A stretch of 64,000 nucleotides of DNA from Begonia masoniana. Taxonomy: Eukaryota > Streptophyta > Magnoliopsida > Cucurbitales > Begoniaceae. Location: the NCBI GenBank assembly GCA_022432975.1, contig CM039509.1:47365184-47429183 (forward strand), given 5' to 3'. Below the pieces are notes generated by a model that was not told where the DNA came from, did no database searches, and was given only the letters and a program-made list of their open reading frames with translations. The stretch's first letter is position 1. The number at the start of each line of letters is the position of its first letter. Made by a program: the position numbers and the translations under genes. Of this stretch, positions 10,527-20,929 are shown piece after piece.

Positions 10527-13225
10527 ATGCCGAAGAAGAGTACGATGGAAAAGCCTAGTGCACCATCGGATCAACTCGAGCGCCTCATCGAGTTGGAAGA
10601 AGAAATACGGTATCTGCAAGACATACCGGACAACATTCGATTCATAGAAGAACGAATGAGGGAAATGTCTGAATTTCCTACTGAGATAGCGGTTATTCAC
10701 AACAGAATAGACGCCATACCGATTCCAGAGCTGTTGAATCGGGTGGAGACCCTCGAATCCCGACAAGAGAAGGGAAAGGGAGTTTGCACGGGAGAAAGTT
10801 CCACAGGTACTATAATCGGGGTCCTGGAGCGCGTCGATGAGATCGAGCTGGCTCATACCCGGTTGTCAGAAACTGTATCTCAAGTAACCATGGACTTCAG
10901 AACAATGTTTGATTCTCTCAGGGCGGAGATTGCTGAGATCAACATTAAACTGAACCTTACCATGAGAGCCATGGGGAGTCAAACCCAGGCCACTACTGCT
11001 GCTGAATTCAGTCGAGCGAAAATCCCAGAGCCAAAGCCCTTTGGGGGAGCCCGGGATGCAAAAGAAATAGAGAATTTCATCTTCGACATGGAACAATATT
11101 TCAAGGCCACTAAAACGGATGAGGATTCGAAAGTGACCTTGGCCACAATGCATCTTACTGACAATGCAAAGCGAGATCAAAGTACCATGATATCAATATC
11201 GGTGAATGTGTGATTGATACTTGGGAAGAATTAAAAAGACAACTGAAGGATCAATTCTTCCCAGAGAACGTTGAGTTCAATGCCCGCCGATTACTTCGAG
11301 AACTAAAGCAGACTGCAAGCATCCGTGAATATGTCAAACAATTCTCGGGACTCATGCTGAATATTAGAGATATGTTGGAAAAAGATAATATCTTTGCTTT
11401 CATCGAAGGTCTTAAACCGTGGGCAAGGACCAGATTATATGAATAAAGGGTGCAAAGTCTGTCAAGTGCACTTGCAGCCGCAGAGCGATTGTTCGATTAT
11501 AACACTGAGAATCCTGAGCCAGAAAAGGATACTCCAAGTAGCCCAACCGCCCACAAGTTTCAGAAACCGAACACAGGAACTGATGAAAAGAAGCCGTTTG
11601 TCCCAAGAGAAGGTTATGAAGCAGCAAGAAATGCTAACAACCAACGACAAACAAATAGGCCTGTGTCATGTTTTCTGTGCAAGGGACCCCATCGAGTAGC
11701 CGAGTGTCCACATAGATTGGCCTTAACTGCTTTACAAGCTTCGATTCAGGATGACAACTCAGCTAAGGGAGTTGCTGAAGAAAAATCTACCGAGCTTGCT
11801 GAAGTTGGGGCTATGACTTTCTTGTCAGCTATACAACAGCAGATAGAAGAGCTTAAGAAGAACCCAGGTAAAGGCCTCATGTACGTCGAGTCATCCATCA
11901 ACAATAGATCTGCTACAAGTACGATGATAGACTCGGGAGCCACTCATAACTTCATTACAGAGAAGGAAGCTCGCCGTCTTAATTTGAAGCTTGAAAAGAA
12001 TGATGATAGGATGAAAACAGTGAATGCAAAAGCGATGCCAGTACTTGGGATTGTAAGGAGAGCCCAGTTGAAACTCGGCTCATGGACGGGACTCATTGAC
12101 TTCGTCGTAGCACGGATGGACGACTTTGATACGATCTTGGGGATGGAGTTCCTGATAGAACATAGAGCCATCCCAATACCTTCCACAAAATGTTTAATAA
12201 TCACAAGTAACAACCCAACTGTTGTTCCTGCGATTCTTAAACAACCAAGTGCTATCAACATGAAGATGATTGCTGCAATGCAATTCAAGGAAGGGCAGAA
12301 ACAAAACGATCCAACCTGTATGATTGCTCCGTGGGAAACAAGAACAAAGGAGAAAAGAATACGCCCTGAGCTCTCAAAAGTCTTGACGGAGTCCAGGAAT
12401 ACCATGTCTAGTTGCTTACCCAAGACATTACCTCCACGAAGAGACATCGATCATCAGGTTGAATTGAGTCAAAGATCTAAACCTCCTGCAAAGGCCCCGT
12501 ATATAACAGTTATGACAGAACTAGCAGAACTGGAGAGTTGGCAGAGTCTGCGTAATGTTGCACAATCTTGTTCTAACTGTCAAAGGAGCTTGTCAACAAG
12601 ACTGAGCCCGTTTGAAGCAGTTTGCGGGAGACAACCAAGCATGCCATACAACTTAGAGCAACAATATTCTGGAAAGAGTCCGAAAGCTTACAACTTTCCT
12701 AAGGAATGGAAGCACAATACAGAGATAGCTCGTGCTTACCTGACGCAGACCTCTAAGCATATGAAGAAGTGGGTAGCTAAGGAACGGCAACCAATGGAGT
12801 TTAAGGCGGGTGACTTAGTACTGGTTAAGTTGCGACCTGAACAGCTTTGCTTGAGGGGTAGGAAAGACAAGCGACTTACCAAAAAGTATGAAGGCCCTAT
12901 GGAAGTCATCGAGAAGGTCGGGAGAACATCTTACAGAGTTAATCTTCCATCATGGCTCCAAATCCATTCAGTGATCCCTGTCAGCAACTTGAAGTCCTAC
13001 CATCCAGCCGACGAGAACAAGAACAAGGAAAGGAACAACCACTCTAGACCAAGTATCTCCATCAGCAACCAGAAGAAGAAAGGAGTCGAAGAAGTTTTCG
13101 CATATCTCCATCAGCAACCAGAAGAAGAAAGAAGTCGAAGAAATTCTGGCAGATTGAAGCCTCAAAACAAGCCGACGAAAGTACCAGGAATACCTCATCA
13201 GGTAGAAAGGACCAAGAGACGATGA
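10527..13225 (+). pseudogene. gag-protease / integrase-tail coding remnant of the Gypsy element
   Basis: The gag frame at 10527-11213 starts MPKKSTMEKPSAPSDQ and contains a coiled-coil-like Glu-rich segment. A frameshift near 11180 moves reading to 11210-11446, with the conserved retrotransposon gag block (WEELKRQLKDQFFPENVEF). A TAA at 11444-11446 then interrupts the same frame, which continues to 13225. That last frame has a CCHC knuckle (CFLCKGPHRVAEC, about 11670-11710) and an aspartic protease active site (MIDSGATHNFI, about 11925-11957). A short reverse-transcriptase start (DHQVELSQRSKPPAKAPY, about 12450-12503) is followed directly by the integrase C terminus (SLSTRLSPFEAVCGRQP, about 12590), including a GPY/F-like module (KYEGPMEVIEKVGRTSYRV). 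The deletion junction is therefore near 12505-12590. The reading is strong; function as an autonomous polyprotein is excluded. Confidence 0.9.
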
Positions 13226-13333
13226 AGTATCATGGGAGAAAGCAAAAAGACTTGGAGAACTCATCACAGATGATCGAGGAATTCAAGAAGAAGTAGAGTT
13301 GACGAGGACGTCAACAGTTCAAATAGGAGAGAA

Positions 13334-13793
13334 TGTCAAGGTCCGGGCTTGTCCAAGGCATGTTGCCCATGGCCGCCCGTGTTGCTAGCTAAGTTTATTT
13401 CCTTTTTTAGTATTTCTATTGTACTCTTTTTCTTTCCAATTTTGGCAAGAGTGACTCCTCGCCCACATAGCATGTCTACTCCTGCTATAGTGGAGATGGT
13501 CCGGATTGCTCTTTAGGGGGAGAGGCATGACTGCACGTAGACCCCCCTACCCACCGATGTAATTTGCTGCCCCATTAATGAACAAGCTTTTTACACACAC
13601 TCTCAAGCATACTATACTTAATGACGCTCTTTTCGGATAATCTCGCTCGCTCGTTGCTTACTCGTTAGACACAAGCTCGCTCTAACGAAGTGGGCACTCG
13701 GTGCCGTTGGCACGCTCGTTGGCTGACCCAGTACAAGTGCAATATTGGGTGCCGCACGGTCTCGACACGTCCCTTGAAAGTAGGATCGTGACA
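13334..13793 (+). repeat. 3' LTR of the non-autonomous Gypsy element
   Basis: 460 bp with TG..CA ends, followed by the ccatg target duplication at 13794-13798. Confidence 0.95.
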
Positions 13794-15289
13794 CCATGCA
13801 TGGGCATCTTTATTGAGCTCATATATTTTTCTCATTGCTAGCTCAAACAATTCCCTTGTGATTGCCCTGACTGTATTCCACATCACATCTTTATACGCTA
13901 GGCCCCGAAATTGCCCTTTGTAATTTGCACACATATGCCTTTGGCAGAAACGGTGTTCGGTTAATCCAAATATCCCGTCCATAGCATTCAACAATCCCTG
14001 AAATTTTAAAGAAAAACAGGCTCAGATTAAAACAATATAACTTCTGCCGATCCAAATAATAATAGTAATAACAATATATACCTTCTGTCGATCCGACACA
14101 AATGTCCATCCTCGGCCTTCGTCAATGCCTAAGTCGTTTCGTAATATCTCCAAAAACCACTTCCACGAGACTTGGGATTCTGACTCCACGTTGGCAACAG
14201 CAATGAGATATATGTCATTGTTGCCATCAATACTCACGGCCGTGAGTAATTGGCCGGGGCAGGCTCCCTTCAGATGACATTCATCTATACAGATAAGAGG
14301 TCTGCCCATATCCAACAAACTTGCTTTGCAAGCAGCCATACACATGTACATTCTTTTAAATATCATCTTCTCCTTTCTATCCTCAACCACCAGATCACCA
14401 TCTATTACCAGTGTGCTGCTACCTGGATTAGATCTTAATATTTTAGCTCCGTAAGAACGAAGTATCTTCAGTTGTTCTTCGTTCCTCCCGTAATTAACTT
14501 CTTTTACTTGGATTCTTCCTCTTCTCGCAAGACTTGGCTTAATGTTAACTTTATGTTCCCGCCTCACTGTCTCGATAATATCATGAATGGACCAGTCAGG
14601 TTGACTTTTGAACCTATCTGCATAAGTTGTTACCAACCACTTTGCCGTCGCGTGTCGTTTATCCAATACCCTTACACAATTGTGATCGTTACAGTATGAC
14701 TTTATTTAGAAGGTCGCCTCATTTTGTATGGCAGAAGCATGCAGATGCCATTGACAATCTACTCCTTCACATTTTGTCGTCAGTCTGTTACTCCCATTTT
14801 TAACGATCTTGATATTATATCATTTTTTCAAAGAATAGTCTCGTATTTCATTTCTAATGGCCTGCAAAGATATATATTGTCTACTAAAAAAAAATCACCA
14901 GAATCTGCAGCCCTTGTTTGTCTGCTTTGCACGTCGTCATCCTCAGAATTGAATGGTTCTCGTAGCTCATCGTCTAAAGTTTGCGAAATTGACATACTTG
15001 TATTTGTCCATCACCCTCTAAGTGATCAAATGGTTGAATATCACCGTATATGGGAGCGTCCTCCTCCATATACCAGTCTATGTTCGCAGGCTCATTTACA
15101 TCATCCAATCTCTCAGCCATTTACGACAATTATCTGTACAAAAATCAAAATGTTATTCATTCAAGTTAAACAATATCATATGAATTGAATACAAAATAGT
15201 TTTGACAATAAGATAATTTCACATACATCAAATAACGAACAGAAAAATTGAAAAAGAAAAAAAAAATTAATTTTCTACCAATTTAGCCT

Positions 15290-15979
15290 TCGGCCGGACG
15301 GACGCCTTATTTTGAGTCCGTCCAATTTGCCAATCGGACGGACGCTATATATAGAGTCCGTCCGATTCGCATTAAAGGCTGCCAATCGAACGGACGCAAA
15401 AATATAGAGCCCGTCCATTCGCTGCCTCTTCCCATTTTCAAGTTAGGGCTCGGGATTATCGCGTTATTTATGTTACAACTTGAAGTAAATGATTCAAACT
15501 TGATAAAGTAATTACCAGAAACGCTTTTTGTCGTAAATCTACGAAAAAATTGCAAGAGTCGAGAGAAAAGTCCAATTTCGTCGTCTTCTGTCGCCGTTTT
15601 TGTTGCCGGTGAAAAGTCCAAATTTCGCTTTCTGCAATGCTTATAAACGATTCCCCGGCCGGACTCTATATTTTCACATCCGTCCGGGTAAATTCGTAAG
15701 TTAGCCCGAACGGACGTTGAAATTTAGAGTCCGAACGGACTACGTGGAGCAACGTGGCAGCTTCTTATTGAAGGAAAAAGGCGGACGGACTCTATTTTAT
15801 TCAGTCCGTTCGGTCTGCGGCCAATATTACGTCTGGACGGATACAATCCAAGTCCGTCCATCCGGCGTGGTCAGAATTGGCACATATTTGATACGTTATG
15901 GTTTGCATTGTTAAAAAAAATTCTTTGTGGTTGGAAACGAAAAATACTCATAGTTTGTGGTCGGAATTGGTAATTTTCC
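15290..15979 (-). repeat. MULE right terminal inverted repeat with subterminal motif cluster
   Basis: About 15645-15979 is the inverted copy of 6414-6755. The adjoining 15290-15420 carries a further cluster of GGACGGAC/GTCCGTCC motifs (near 15296, 15317, 15336, 15356 and 15393), mirroring the motifs inside the left TIR. Confidence 0.85.
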
Positions 15980-15999
15980 TAACTTTTAAGAGAGAGATG

Positions 16000-16588
16000 T
16001 AGGGGTGTGCAAAACCGATTTTGGTTCGGTTTTGGGGAGGAACCGAACCAAACTGATCGATTTCGGTTTCGGATTTAACGAACCGAAACCGGTCTTTTAA
16101 CATACCAAAACTGAACCGGAACCGAACCGAAAGTTTCAGTTCGATTCCGGTTCGGTTTCGGTTTTACAACTTATTTTCCAAAAATTTAAATAATTTAAAT
16201 TTGAGGAGATAAAAAACAATTAGATATATAGTCAAATATAAAAAAAATATATATTAGAAGGATAAAAAACAAAAAGTAAAGTCAAAATTACAATAAATCC
16301 TTTTAGGAAATAAAAGTAATATCATAACAAAAGCAATTTTAATTATTAAAAAGACTCTTTATTTTTTATTATTATTTTTTTAATAATTAAAATTCCTTTG
16401 TGCAAAACCGGTTCGGTTTGGTTTGTATCGGTTTTTACCGATCCAAACCGAAAACGGAACCTAATTAAGCCGTTCCTACAAAATGAAAACGAAGATCGGT
16501 TTCCAAATGGTCAAAACCAATCCGAACCGAACCTATTTCACCGGTTCCGGTTCGGTTCATCAGCTCCGGTTCGGTTTGCACACCCCTA
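16000..16588. mobile_element. hAT-like miniature inverted-repeat element
   Basis: A 589-bp element with terminal inverted repeats taggggtgtgcaaaaccg and its complement at the right end. The 8-bp flanks gagagatg (15992-15999) and gagagacg (16589-16596) differ by one base, which fits a hAT-type duplication. The paralogous flank of eRF1 copy 1 near 3563 lacks the insert. Both subterminal regions are rich in ccgaacc/ggttcgg repeats in mirrored orientation, while the centre is AT-rich. No ORF of note is present, so it is non-autonomous. Related elements with the same subterminal motifs occur at about 41776 and 58684. Confidence 0.82.
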
Positions 16589-16987
16589 GAGAGACGTTTG
16601 TCAGCTCATACTAGAGATTGATAGAACGATTGATGTAGAATTCATTTCAAAAACTATCTTAAAGATTGAAGAAATTCTCTCATATTTTATACAGGATCTT
16701 TGCGGTTGGATCTGTTGACGTGGGATAACATCTGCTTACACGTCTATCGTGATAGATTTTTATTTTTTTCTTTCACGTTTAGTGTATTTAATCGATCCTC
16801 ATATCGTACAGATTTTGTAACTATGATATCATAAGAGAATGAGAGGGCAGAACTCGTTATAAAATCTGACTCGATGGAGATAATTCTTTCCTATTTTATA
16901 TTGGATCTTTGCCAACAAAAGAGAGGGATGTTTGTAAGCTGAGTCGAGTTTGCCAACAAACGCGAAAGAAGTTGAAACAATGGCGGA
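16589..16987. other. Intergenic sequence matching the eRF1 copy 1 flank
   Basis: Up to about 16928 this parallels 3566-3912 (for example catactagagattga and gacgtgggataacatc), completing the duplicated block. No gene is visible between there and the OVATE family gene. Confidence 0.6.
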
Positions 16988-17542
16988 TCAAAAAGAAGCA
17001 AAAGAGGAAAGAGAAGAAGTATAAGAACCAGAATCAGAAAAACCAGAAGCAAGATGAATTAGAAGATCCAAAAAAGCCCTAACTATAAACCCATGATTCC
17101 TCTTCCCATTAACTCTCAAATACCAACTCAACAACTCCTCCAAAAACTCCAAATCTATAAACCCACCACACTCCACCATTTCCTCCATTGATTTCCTGAA
17201 ATCCACATTAGGATCTTCAGACTCCATTGACACCACCAAGCTTTCTTCCAAACCAAACCTACCCACTTTCTCTTTCCCCTCCAAAATCGAACTGCTACCT
17301 CCGGCGGCCTCGAAGAAGAGCCGTTCGGACCTAGCTTCACGCGCGACAACATCCAACGATGAATTTGCGAACCACGGCTCTGGAGTTTCAGCCTCGTTGA
17401 ACTGCTCTGAGAAAACCAGGTTCATGGTCTTAAACGTGTCATCTCCAGATCTAAAGGAGAGAGTCTTCGGATGATTACATGAAGCCCATGTCCATGGCTG
17501 CTTTGCAGCTTCTTTCTGGTTGAAAATGGAAGTCAGCTTCAT
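16988..17542 (-). CDS. OVATE family protein (transcriptional repressor)
   Basis: An intact single-exon ORF of 184 codons, as is usual for plant OVATE family proteins (OFPs). These proteins repress transcription and act with TALE homeodomain and TRM proteins to set organ shape and growth (family knowledge). The N terminus has the PWTWASCNHPKTLSFR pattern seen in the small OFP subgroup that includes Arabidopsis OFP15/16-type members. The OVATE domain is at residues about 103-168: SMESEDPNVDFRKSMEEMVE, then FLEELLSWYLRVNGKRNHGF and IVRAFLDLLIHL. The ATG at 17540-17542 is the first in frame and sits next to the conserved N-terminal motif. Upstream on the minus strand, near 17607, a TTTAAATA sequence could act as a TATA box. 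The C-terminal tail is Ser-rich. No lesions are seen. The exact subgroup is inferred by eye. Confidence 0.9.
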   Translation of the reverse strand: MKLTSIFNQKEAAKQPWTWASCNHPKTLSFRSGDDTFKTMNLVFSEQFNEAETPEPWFANSSLDVVAREARSERLFFEAAGGSSSILEGKEKVGRFGLEESLVVSMESEDPNVDFRKSMEEMVECGGFIDLEFLEELLSWYLRVNGKRNHGFIVRAFLDLLIHLASGFSDSGSYTSSLSSFASF

Positions 17543-18664
17543 CTAGATTTGCAGAAGAAAACAGTGACGATTACCTGATTTTGGGTTCATGCAAGGGAAG
17601 TATTTAAAGGAAACAAGAGTTGAGAAATGAAATAGAAAGAGGAAGAAGTCTCATCTTATTTATTCATTTATTTTTATCTTATTTATTTATTTTCAGAAGG
17701 GAAGAGAAAATAAAGCTTGTATTTTCTCCAGCAAATCATCAAAATCAAAAGAAAAAGACCACTCTATCTAGAGTTGTTTTCGCTCTCTAAAAATCATCAA
17801 GCATAGATGATCAAGTGACAAAAGCTTAATTTTTTCGGAAACAACCATGATGTGTGAGACAAATCGTCAACACCTGTTCATTTAGAAGATTATTTTCCTT
17901 GAAAAAAATACAATAAACAAACTTGTTCTTCACTAGTATGTTTAAGGACTACGCATTTTCTATTTATAGATATAACATCACTCAAACGTCACATTTTTAT
18001 CATTAGTGAACTATATTCGAGCCGTAAATCTCGAGAGGAGAGTCAAGATGAGTTGTCTAGAGGCAATTTTGTGACCAAAGTGAATTCATCTTATTCAACA
18101 CATCACCATATGTACGAGACATAAATTGCTTCCTAGTTTCTTCTTGGTAGTTCTTATTGATTTGTTCAAGATTTACAAAATATAAACAAAATAAAATAAA
18201 TGTAGTAAGAATCTCCAGCTCATCATGTCACCTAAACATGAGATTTGCGATGAACAAAATAATTAAATGTCAAAGTTTTGTCCCTCGCATAACCATAATC
18301 AATACATTAATTTAAAATTAATCAGCATCGGTGACTTGCGCTAGGCCGAAATAATGTCACACCATGTTACACTGAAGCCTATCATAATACAATATCAAAA
18401 CACAGTTGTCTAATAATACATTTGACATTATTATAAAGACCTCTACGGTCATTCCTTAATCGTTTCCTCGACTACACGATGAAATATCAGAATGCAAAAT
18501 CTCAAATTTTTAGGCTCTGAAAATTTAATCTTTTAGAGGCAATCTCTATATGAAAGTGACAGTCCAATGAATGTTTATCCCTATTTGAAGTTGAGAAATA
18601 TGAAGGACAGAGAAATAGGTCTGCAGAGGAGAATGAAGAAGAAGAAAGAGCAATGGAGAGAAAT
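17543..18664. other. Intergenic, AT-rich
   Basis: It contains the likely promoter of the OVATE family gene just above 17542. Beyond that I see only AT-rich sequence without convincing ORFs, RNA genes or repeats. Confidence 0.5.
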
Positions 18665-19729
18665 TGTTGAATGCTGAATAATGTATTCCTAACTGTTGCA
18701 AAAAGGAAAAGCCTATTACATGTACAATTTACACATATATATACTAAAAGGGAAAAAGTGATTAAGGACTAATTAAGACTAATTAACTAACTAACAGGTA
18801 TATTAGGAATAGTATGCTGACATCCCCTCAAGATCAAGGCCGTCGAACGAGGATTTTGGACTTGAAGGACGAGAAACTCAAAGAAGGGAATGGTTTGGTG
18901 AGAGCATCAGCTAGTTAATTTGCTGAAGGAGTAAGCTTGACCATCAAGGACTTATTGAGTACCTTTTCCCGAACAAAATGAAAGTCGTTCTCGACATGTT
19001 TGGATTTAGAATGTAGCACTGGGTTGGAAGCTAAATACATCACACTCAAATTATTACAAAAAAATAATAGGAGTACAAGTTGAGATAATACCAATTTCCT
19101 GGAGTAGAGACTGAAGCCAAAGAATTTCAGCGACACCATTAGCAATGCTTCTGTATTCAGATTTAGTGCTCGAACGAGATACTGCTTTTTGCTTCGCAGA
19201 GGACCAAAAAATAAAATTGGGGCCCAAACATATGTAATACCCACTGGTACTTTTATGGTCATCCGAACACGAGGCTCAATCATCATCAGTATAACAAGTC
19301 AAATTAAAACATGATGAAGGGGAGAAAGAAATACCGAGAGATAATGTTCTTTGAAGATAACGTAGAATCCTCTTAACGGACTGCCAATGAACATCGATAG
19401 GTGCGTGCATAAATTGGCAAACCTTGTTGGCCGCAAAGAAGATATTAGGTCGAGTGAGACAACAATATTGAAAACCTCTTACAATACTTCCATATAGAGA
19501 TCCATCAAGTAAAGGAGTACCCGAATGTATTGAAAGAATGGGACCCGAGATCATTGGAGTCGAAACAGGTTTGCACGAACCCATCGAAGCCTAGTTGAGT
19601 AGCTCAGATATATAACGAGATTGGGAAGAAATGCATACCAGTTGGTGTCCGGGTAACTGAAATACTAAAAAAATAGGAGAGCGAGCCGAGATCACGCACC
19701 ACAAACTAGAGAGTCAGATATGCAAGAAA

Positions 19730-20012
19730 CTGATCCAGGAGAGAGGAAGAGTTACCCGTGAGGATAATATTGTCAACATACACCAGCATAATGATAGTAG
19801 AGGATTGCTTCTGACAGATGAACAAAGAAGAATCAGATTTTGATGCTGAGAAACCCCATGCGAGAAGAAACTGATCCAAGGAGAGAGGAAGAGTTACCCG
19901 TGAGGATAATATTGTCAACATACACCAGCATAATGATAGTAGAGGATTGCTTCTGACAGATGAACAAAGAAGAATCAGATTTTGATGCTGAGAAACCCCA
20001 TGCAAGAAGAAA
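19730..20012 (-). repeat. Tandem duplication of about 141 bp inside the Copia reverse transcriptase
   Basis: The unit ctgatccag(g/ag)gagagagg ... gagaaaccccatgc occurs at about 19730 and again at about 19871, differing by one indel and very few bases. It repeats the catalytic box segment (MLVYVDNIILTGNSSSLL) and the preceding WGFSASKSDSSLFICQKQ. Confidence 0.9.
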
Positions 20013-20929
20013 CGTGTACAGTTTGTTGTACCATGCTTTAGAGGATTGTTTGAGTCCATGTAATGATTTGCGTAATAAGCAGACAACAGATGGTTGGATG
20101 GATCGACAAAGCCCGAAGGTTGTTGCATAAATACCGTGTCGGTAAGATCACCACGTAGAAAGACGTTACTGATATCTAGTTGTCTGATAAACCAGCCTCG
20201 AGAGACGGCTAGTGCTAAAGTGGTACGAATAGTTGTAGGTTTAACGATCGGACTGAATGTTTCATCGTAGTCAACACCTTCAGTTTGATCAGTCTTTTGC
20301 TACTAACCGAGCATTGTGTCGGTTTACTGAACCATCTGAATTAAACTTTACTTTGAAAAACCATTTGCAACCAATAAGTTTTGCATCTCGTGGTAGGGAA
20401 ACTAGCTGCCACGTGTTGTTCTTATGAAGGGGTAGAATCTCATCCTGCATAGAAAGCAACCAATGGGGAGATTTGGAAGGTTGCTAGAAAGTGCGTAGGT
20501 CCAAGGGTAAGTTGGACGGTGCTGAGAGAGCCATTGGTTTGAAAATACCAGCTTTGAATCAAATTCGCATAAAGTGGCGATTAACGGTGGGGGGTTGAGT
20601 AATCGGGTTAGATATGCTGGTAGGTAAAGTAGAGGGAGGGGAAGGCCGTGCAAGAACCAGAGATAGAGGGGTAGGAGTGCTGTGTGTCTCCAGTAAAGTG
20701 TTGGGGTGAGGGTGTAGTGATAGAAAAGGTAATGTGGTAATCGGAATGGAAAGAGAGGTAGAAGGCAGGAGAGAAGGAGAGTGATGAGAGAAAGGAAAAG
20801 AGAACTCAGTCAAAAGTGACGTGACAGGTGACATAGACTTTGTTAGACATTTGGCTGAATAAGAGAAAACTCTTATGATGAGGGCTGTATCCGAAGAAGA
20901 CACATAGAAGAGAACGAGGTTGTAATTTG

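Larger units (their letters stand above)
10026..13793 (+). mobile_element. Young non-autonomous Ty3/Gypsy retrotransposon, internally deleted
   Basis: Two 460-bp direct LTRs (10026-10485 and 13334-13793) begin TGTCAAGG and end CGTGACA. By eye they differ at one position (accgtgaca against atcgtgaca). A perfect 5-bp duplication, ccatg, flanks the element (10021-10025 and 13794-13798). A primer-binding site complementary to initiator Met-tRNA (tggtatcaaagcca, 10488-10501) follows the first LTR, and a purine tract (aggagagaa, 13325-13333) precedes the second. The interior encodes gag, protease and the integrase C terminus, but reverse transcriptase, RNase H and the integrase core are missing. 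It inserted into the MULE transposase. With broken coding regions but near-identical LTRs, it was probably mobilised in trans very recently. Confidence 0.95.
9000..15120 (-). pseudogene. MuDR-type transposase pseudogene, split by a Gypsy insertion
   Basis: Read on the minus strand from an ATG at 15120, the pieces follow the plant MuDR order. First comes an N-terminal DNA-binding-like region with KCEGVDCQWHLHASA (about 14750) and a zinc-finger-like C-x4-H (CNDHNC). The conserved core at 14022-14666 includes CIDECHLKGACPGQLLTAVS and SQVSWKWFLEILRNDLG, typical of the MULE transposase domain. The part at 13800-13994 continues with EHRFCQRHMCANYKGQF, and after the Gypsy element it resumes at 9694-10020 (LGLNNLCESFNSVLLSARN). 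A SWIM-type zinc finger follows near 9540-9620 (CACRG then PCVHVVAC), with the usual Trp codon replaced by a stop at 9569-9571, and a CRKCGRQGG knuckle near 9245. Stops and frameshifts show that it is inactive. Such transposases cut and paste elements at their TIRs. Confidence 0.85.
6414..15979. mobile_element. Degenerate Mutator-like element (MULE) with long TIRs, host of a nested Gypsy element
   Basis: The left end (gggaaattaccaattccgac) and right end are inverted copies over about 340 bp (6414-6755 against about 15645-15979), with the same order of motifs on opposite strands. The interior holds a MuDR-type transposase pseudogene on the minus strand and a separate plant-transposon-protein-like pseudogene on the plus strand. 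Removing the Gypsy element at 10026-13793 leaves about 5.8 kb. The flanking repeat is only TAA (6411-6413 and 15980-15982); the paralogous empty site near 3553 (ttcttaactttcaag) confirms that just these 3 bp are duplicated. This is odd, because MULEs usually duplicate 8-11 bp. Confidence 0.85.

Noticed and set aside
18665..18822. Complete Copia 3' LTR of 158 bp
   Set aside because: The start at 18822 after the purine tract is good, but no 5' LTR exists to confirm the other boundary, so the length is left uncertain.
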